A stretch of DNA of 64,000 bases from an uncultured Hyphomonas sp. (GTDB lineage Bacteria > Pseudomonadota > Alphaproteobacteria > Caulobacterales > Hyphomonadaceae). Below, piece after piece: positions 59,889-64,000 of the stretch. The stretch is taken from NCBI RefSeq assembly GCF_963675305.1, contig NZ_OY776147.1, forward strand, positions 930,001 to 994,000, in the 5' to 3' direction. Position numbers and translations under genes: made by a program. Each line of letters starts with the position of its first letter. Position 1 is the stretch's first letter. A model generated the notes under the pieces. It searched no databases. It had not been told where the DNA came from and saw only the letters and a program-made list of their open reading frames with translations.

Positions 59889-62885
59889 ATGAATAAGAGA
59901 CTGTTCCGTCGGTCTGTGTTCAGCGGTGTCGCTATTGGCGCGCTGATCATGACGGGTGCTGCAAACGCACAGGAAACGGATACGGCTGATGAAGACGTCG
60001 TCACGACGATCGACACCACGCCGGCCGAGGACGAAGCCCGTCAGGAAAAAATCGTTGTCACGGGCTCGCTGCTCGCGCGCGACGAATTCGCTTCTTCTTC
60101 GCCGATCCAGGTGATCACCGCCGAGGTGGCAACCCTGGAAGGCCTCGTTGACACGGCTGCCCTGCTGCAGGGATCTTCCCTCGCTGCCGGTTCGACCCAG
60201 CTGAACAACACGTTCCAGAATTACGTCACCAATGGTGGTCTTGGCGCGCAGACGATCGACCTTCGCGGTTGTGGTGACACGCGTACGCTGGTTCTGATCG
60301 ATGGTAAGCGTCCGGGACCGTCCGGTACGCGCGGTTCGATCGCTGCGCTCGACCTGAACGTCCTGCCGCAATCGATCATCTCCCGCGTCGAAGTGCTCAA
60401 AGACGGCGCCTCGACCATCTACGGTTCCGACGCTGTTTGCGGCGTGGTGAACATCATCACGCGTGACTCGGTCGACAGCCCGGAGCTGAACTTCGACATT
60501 TCGCGTCCGTTCGATTCCGGCGGTGAGCAGTATGGTGTCAGCGGTGCCTGGGGCTTCGACCTCGGCGACAATGCCAACTTCACGCTTTCGGCTGAATACC
60601 GTCTGTCCGAAGAGCTCAACATTTCTGAGCGTGATTACCTCGATTGCCCGCGGGACTATGTTACTGACCCGAACGGCGGCGGCCTGATCGATCGCCTGAA
60701 CTATTCGGCTACGGCGACCAATCCGAACCGTACCTGTAATAACCTGTACCACAACACGGCTATCGACTCGTTCTCCGGCGAACGTCTCATCCCGTCCCCG
60801 AACGGCGTGACGATTCCGTCCATCTACGGTACGTCCATCCCGGGCTACCGCCCGCGCGTTGGTACGGGCGTGGATCCGAACACCGGAGCGCTCTACTACG
60901 AGGACATCCTCGACGCACCGTTCCTGGGTAGTCAGGACTTCTTCCCGCAGAACGAGAACCTCTCGCTCTTCGGCACGGCTGACGTCGACATCGGCGGCAT
61001 GGCCTGGGATACGGAAGTCCTGTACAGCCGCCGTAAAACTGAATCGGAAGGCTGGCGTCAGTTCTTCCCGGTCGTCGGTACGGCTGACAACGCTGCAGGC
61101 AGCCCGCTCTACAGCTACATTCTCGACCCAGGTTACCAGAACTCGGCTGGTGGTCTCGCTCAGATCGTCGCGCCGTTCCCGACCACAGACAAAGTCACGG
61201 TTGACTACTACTACGTGTCATCGTCGCTTTCCGGTGGTTTCTCCCCGGGCTTCATGGACAAGTGGTCCTGGAAGGTCGACGGCACCTATTCGCGCGGCGA
61301 AGGTACCTATGAGGGCAACGAGATCCTGCTCTCCAAGTCGGGTGACTGGAACTATGACGGTGTTGCCGACTATAATGGCGACGGTGTTCCCGACGCCCTG
61401 GCTCCGCCTTCGATCGACTTCCTGTCTCCGGACATCCTGTCTGGCGCACGTGTGGACGATCTTGTCGCCGCGATCGGCGGCTACCAGTCTGGCAACACGG
61501 TTTACGAGCAAACGACCTTCACGGCCGTTCTCGCTGGTGAACTCTTCGACCTGCCGGCCGGTCCGCTTGGTCTCGGCTTGGGTGCTGAGTACCGCGAGTT
61601 TTCGATCGACGACCAGCCGGGTGCGCTGACCCAATCGGGCGATATCTGGGGGTCCTCGACCGCCGGTCCGACCAAAGGGACGAACAGCGTGTCTGAAGTC
61701 TTCGCTGAAATCAGCGTTCCGCTCATCAAGGGCGCGCCGCTTGCTGAAGATGTCGAGTTCTCGGGCTCCGTCCGCGCATTCGATTACGACATCGGTGGTA
61801 CGGACTCGATCTACAAGGTCGGTCTGAACTGGCAGATCACGCCGACCGTTCGTGCACGTTCGAGCTATGGTACGTCCTACCGTGCTCCGGCGCTGTTCGA
61901 ACTGTTCCTGGAAGACCAGACGGGCTTCCTCAGCCAGACGAGCATCGACCCGTGTATCAACTGGGCTGACACGACCAACCCGAACATCCGCACAAACTGT
62001 GCGGCTGCTGGTATCCCGGATGACTACACCGGTACCGGTTCTTCGGCGCTCGTGATCACCTCTGGCGGTGGCGATCTGCTCGAGCCGGAAACAGGCGACA
62101 CCTTTACTGCTGGTGTGATCTGGACCCCGACTTTCGCAGACATCAACATCGCGCTTGATTACTACGAAATCGAGATCTCCGATCAGATCACCAGCCTGAC
62201 GGGTGCTCAAATCGTCGGTGGTTGTTATGCAACGACGACCTATCCGAACGATTTCTGTGACCTGTTCGACCGTAACCCGGGCGACGCCACGATTGGTGCC
62301 TTCAACCTGGACAACATCCAGGCGCCGACTCTGAACGTCGACTCGCAGTCGCAGTCCGGTCTGGACCTCGAAATCCGCTACACCGGTGAGTTCAACTTCG
62401 GTACGGTGACCTTCGACAGCTCGATCAACTGGGCTCTTGAGCGTTACATCAACGTCTTCGGTTCGGACTTCGTCTCCGGAATTGAAGACAATGACTTCAA
62501 CGGCACGATCGGTTATCCGAGCGTCGTCGGTGACGCTTCGCTTCGCCTGGACCGTGGTGACTGGACCTACACCTGGTTCACCGACTTCGCCGGCCACCAG
62601 GACGACAACCGGTACTACTCTGCTGACTACAACGACCCGCAGAACTACTTCGGTCTGAGCGGTCTGTACAAAGTGTACACCGAAGCACAGTGGACCCACG
62701 GTGCATCGGTTCGCTGGCAGGGTGATACCTGGTCGATCACTGGCGGTGTCAGCAACATCTTCGACGAGCATCCGCCGCAGGTGTCTGACCTCATCCAGAC
62801 CAGTGCCGGTAACACCCCGCTGGCAGCTACTGCGTACGATCTTCGTGGTCGCCGCGCCTTCGTCAGCGTGTCGAAAACCTTCTAA
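59889..62885 (+). CDS. Large TonB-dependent receptor, expression-optimised codons
   Basis: A 998-residue receptor with signal peptide (SGVAIGALIMTGAANAQ), TonB-box-like EKIVVTGSLL (about 53-62), plug motifs FQNYVTNGGLGAQTIDLRGC and SRVEVLKDGASTIYGSDAVC, and a beta-barrel ending in RRAFVSVSKTF with terminal Phe. An acidic linker (TADEDVVTTIDTTPAEDEAR) precedes the TonB box. Codon choice (GGT, CGT, GTT, AAC, TAC) differs from neighbouring genes and is that of a highly expressed protein. Flanked by two extracytoplasmic peptidases, it may import peptides or amino acids; substrate not determined. AGGGG lies 10 bases before the ATG. Confidence 0.93.
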   Translation: MNKRLFRRSVFSGVAIGALIMTGAANAQETDTADEDVVTTIDTTPAEDEARQEKIVVTGSLLARDEFASSSPIQVITAEVATLEGLVDTAALLQGSSLAAGSTQLNNTFQNYVTNGGLGAQTIDLRGCGDTRTLVLIDGKRPGPSGTRGSIAALDLNVLPQSIISRVEVLKDGASTIYGSDAVCGVVNIITRDSVDSPELNFDISRPFDSGGEQYGVSGAWGFDLGDNANFTLSAEYRLSEELNISERDYLDCPRDYVTDPNGGGLIDRLNYSATATNPNRTCNNLYHNTAIDSFSGERLIPSPNGVTIPSIYGTSIPGYRPRVGTGVDPNTGALYYEDILDAPFLGSQDFFPQNENLSLFGTADVDIGGMAWDTEVLYSRRKTESEGWRQFFPVVGTADNAAGSPLYSYILDPGYQNSAGGLAQIVAPFPTTDKVTVDYYYVSSSLSGGFSPGFMDKWSWKVDGTYSRGEGTYEGNEILLSKSGDWNYDGVADYNGDGVPDALAPPSIDFLSPDILSGARVDDLVAAIGGYQSGNTVYEQTTFTAVLAGELFDLPAGPLGLGLGAEYREFSIDDQPGALTQSGDIWGSSTAGPTKGTNSVSEVFAEISVPLIKGAPLAEDVEFSGSVRAFDYDIGGTDSIYKVGLNWQITPTVRARSSYGTSYRAPALFELFLEDQTGFLSQTSIDPCINWADTTNPNIRTNCAAAGIPDDYTGTGSSALVITSGGGDLLEPETGDTFTAGVIWTPTFADINIALDYYEIEISDQITSLTGAQIVGGCYATTTYPNDFCDLFDRNPGDATIGAFNLDNIQAPTLNVDSQSQSGLDLEIRYTGEFNFGTVTFDSSINWALERYINVFGSDFVSGIEDNDFNGTIGYPSVVGDASLRLDRGDWTYTWFTDFAGHQDDNRYYSADYNDPQNYFGLSGLYKVYTEAQWTHGASVRWQGDTWSITGGVSNIFDEHPPQVSDLIQTSAGNTPLAATAYDLRGRRAFVSVSKTF

Positions 62886-62916
62886 GTCCAACCGGACTTT
62901 GGAATTGAAATCAGGG

Positions 62917-62950
62917 AAGGGCGGACCGGAAGGTCCGCCCTTTTCTTTTT
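62917..62950 (+). terminator. Rho-independent terminator after the TonB receptor
   Basis: AAGGGCGGACC (62917-62927) and GGTCCGCCCTT (62932-62942) form an 11-bp stem with a stable GGAA tetraloop, followed by TTTTCTTTTT. A strong terminator, as expected after a highly expressed gene. Confidence 0.92.
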
Positions 62951-63115
62951 GATTTGCACCCAGGCTCATTTTGTTTGAAATTGAAGTATAAATTAAACAG
63001 GTTGTGGACTGCGCGCTTGCCTGTCCCGGAAATCCTGTTGATATAAAGTAACGAAACGTTTCGCGGCGCACCGCGCTGCCAGCCCCTACGACACCAGACA
63101 CAGTCAGGACCTGCC

Positions 63116-64000
63116 ATGACCCGATCCAGAACTTTTCTGTCCTTCATCCTCGGTTCCACCATGATGACCGCCTGCGCGGGAATAACGCCGGAAGACGCCG
63201 GTGGCAGCGATCCGGTCGAGCTGGCAGGCGCTACCGGTCCATTGGAGGAGGCCGCAGAAACTGTGACGGAAAAGGCGGCCTGGAGCCCGGGGGATGTGTT
63301 TGAAGGCCCTTATGGCGGTGTGCCGGCGTTCGACAAGATGGACATCGCGCTGATTGAGCCAGCCCTCGAAAAGGGGATGGACGCGGCGCAGGTCGAGATT
63401 GACGCCATCACGGCGAATCCCGAGGTGCCCACATTCGAAAACACCATCGCGGCCATGGAAGACAGCGCGCGCGAACTGGAGCGGGCATTGGTCTTTTATT
63501 ATCTCTGGGGTTCAAACCTCTCGACACCGGAATTCCGCGAAATCGAAACGCGGATGGATCCGGAAATCCAGGCTTTCTACGACTCGATCAATCAGAACCA
63601 GGCCCTGTTCGCCCGCGTGGATGCCGTCCGGAAGGGCGACGAGTATGAAACGCTGACCCCTGCGCAACAGCGTCTGACGGAAATCATCCATCAGCGCTTC
63701 ACCCGGAATGGCGGCACGCTGACGGGTGAGAAGGCCGAGAAGTTCGCTGAAATCAACAAGGAGCTGGCCGGGCTCTATGCCGAGTTTTCCGGCAACCTAC
63801 TGGCGGACGAGGAAGGCTGGGTCACCTATCTGACCCCGGAACAGATCGGCGGCCTGCCGGACTCCTATCTGAGCTCCGCCGCTGCCGCTGCCGAAGCGCT
63901 GGGCAAGCCGGGCATGTATGCGGTGCGCAACACCCGGTCCTCAATGGACCCGTTCCTGACCTTCTCCACCGAGCGTGACATGCGTGAACAAGTGTGGCGC
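63116..64000 (+). CDS. M3-family peptidase (Dcp-like) lipoprotein, 5' part only
   Basis: From ATG 63116 the frame is open to the window end (295 codons). A signal peptide ends with lipobox MTAC at Cys20, so the protein is membrane-anchored outside the cytoplasm. The mature part reads GPYGGVPAFDKMDIALIEPA, FENTIAAMEDSARELERA, RVDAVRKG, typical of the N-terminal half of oligopeptidase A/peptidyl-dipeptidase Dcp. The HEFGH zinc site would lie beyond the window. Secreted M3 peptidases of this sort are common beside TonB receptors in this group. Confidence 0.88.
   Translation, partial: MTRSRTFLSFILGSTMMTACAGITPEDAGGSDPVELAGATGPLEEAAETVTEKAAWSPGDVFEGPYGGVPAFDKMDIALIEPALEKGMDAAQVEIDAITANPEVPTFENTIAAMEDSARELERALVFYYLWGSNLSTPEFREIETRMDPEIQAFYDSINQNQALFARVDAVRKGDEYETLTPAQQRLTEIIHQRFTRNGGTLTGEKAEKFAEINKELAGLYAEFSGNLLADEEGWVTYLTPEQIGGLPDSYLSSAAAAAEALGKPGMYAVRNTRSSMDPFLTFSTERDMREQVWR

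Overview
The window comes from an alphaproteobacterial chromosome, most likely Hyphomonadaceae or close relatives in the Caulobacterales/Maricaulales. The reasons are high GC with strong GC3 bias, large TonB-dependent receptors, a phytase lipoprotein, a PhyR/EcfG-type stress locus, the rhizobial/Caulobacter-like block cycHJKL-degP-two-component-glnE, and an RcGTA-type gene transfer agent (GTA) cluster. I saw no rRNA, tRNA, IS element or CRISPR array.

Layout. 1-2.0 kb: the 3' end of phyR, a terminator, a 46-residue membrane protein on the minus strand, and a plus-strand operon of stress-type membrane proteins. The two directions are driven by back-to-back EcfG-type promoters (GGAAC-N16-CGTT). 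2.0-5.9 kb: a minus-strand phytase and TonB-receptor pair. 6.1-9.2 kb: a sulfide/persulfide module, with a BigR/SqrR-like ArsR repressor under an 11-bp-arm palindrome, a persulfide dioxygenase and a SulP anion transporter. 9.2-23.6 kb: the GTA head-tail cluster: TerS-like gp1, TerL, portal, gp3.5-like, protease, capsid, a small unknown, gp6, gp8, gp9, gp10, gp10.1, a very short gp11, gp12, gp13, gp14 and gp15. A minus-strand ParA-type ATPase and a partner protein sit between TerL and portal. 23.6-40.4 kb: a DnaJ-like protein, a PepSY/two-component trio resembling feuNPQ, cytochrome c maturation genes (ccmI, E, F, H) split by an HxlR-flavodoxin pair, a TPR-sulfotransferase insertion, DegP, a second two-component system and GlnE. 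40.4-42.7 kb: an EF-hand protein and an ECF sigma / anti-sigma / CnrX-like sensor operon. 42.7-54.9 kb: mixed metabolism, including amidase, Gfa-like protein, methylmalonyl-CoA mutase alpha/beta with an unknown gene between them, an EcfG-controlled small gene, SDR, CorC/HlyC-type protein and nitronate monooxygenase. 55.1-56.0 kb: an M15 peptidase and a GTA-type 3-TM holin, a probable lysis cassette 31 kb from the GTA structural genes. 56-64 kb: glycerol kinase, an S9 peptidase, a very large TonB receptor with expression-optimised codons, and the start of an M3 peptidase lipoprotein.

How the parts fit together. The GTA cluster looks coding-complete except for gp7 and an unresolved 3' end of gp1. 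With the remote peptidase-holin pair, it could plausibly make and release particles. The antisense ParA operon divides the packaging genes from the rest, so portal onward needs its own promoter or long read-through. This ParA pair is the best candidate here for a system that has not been described. Functional statements rest on recognisable motifs and gene order; no database search was possible.
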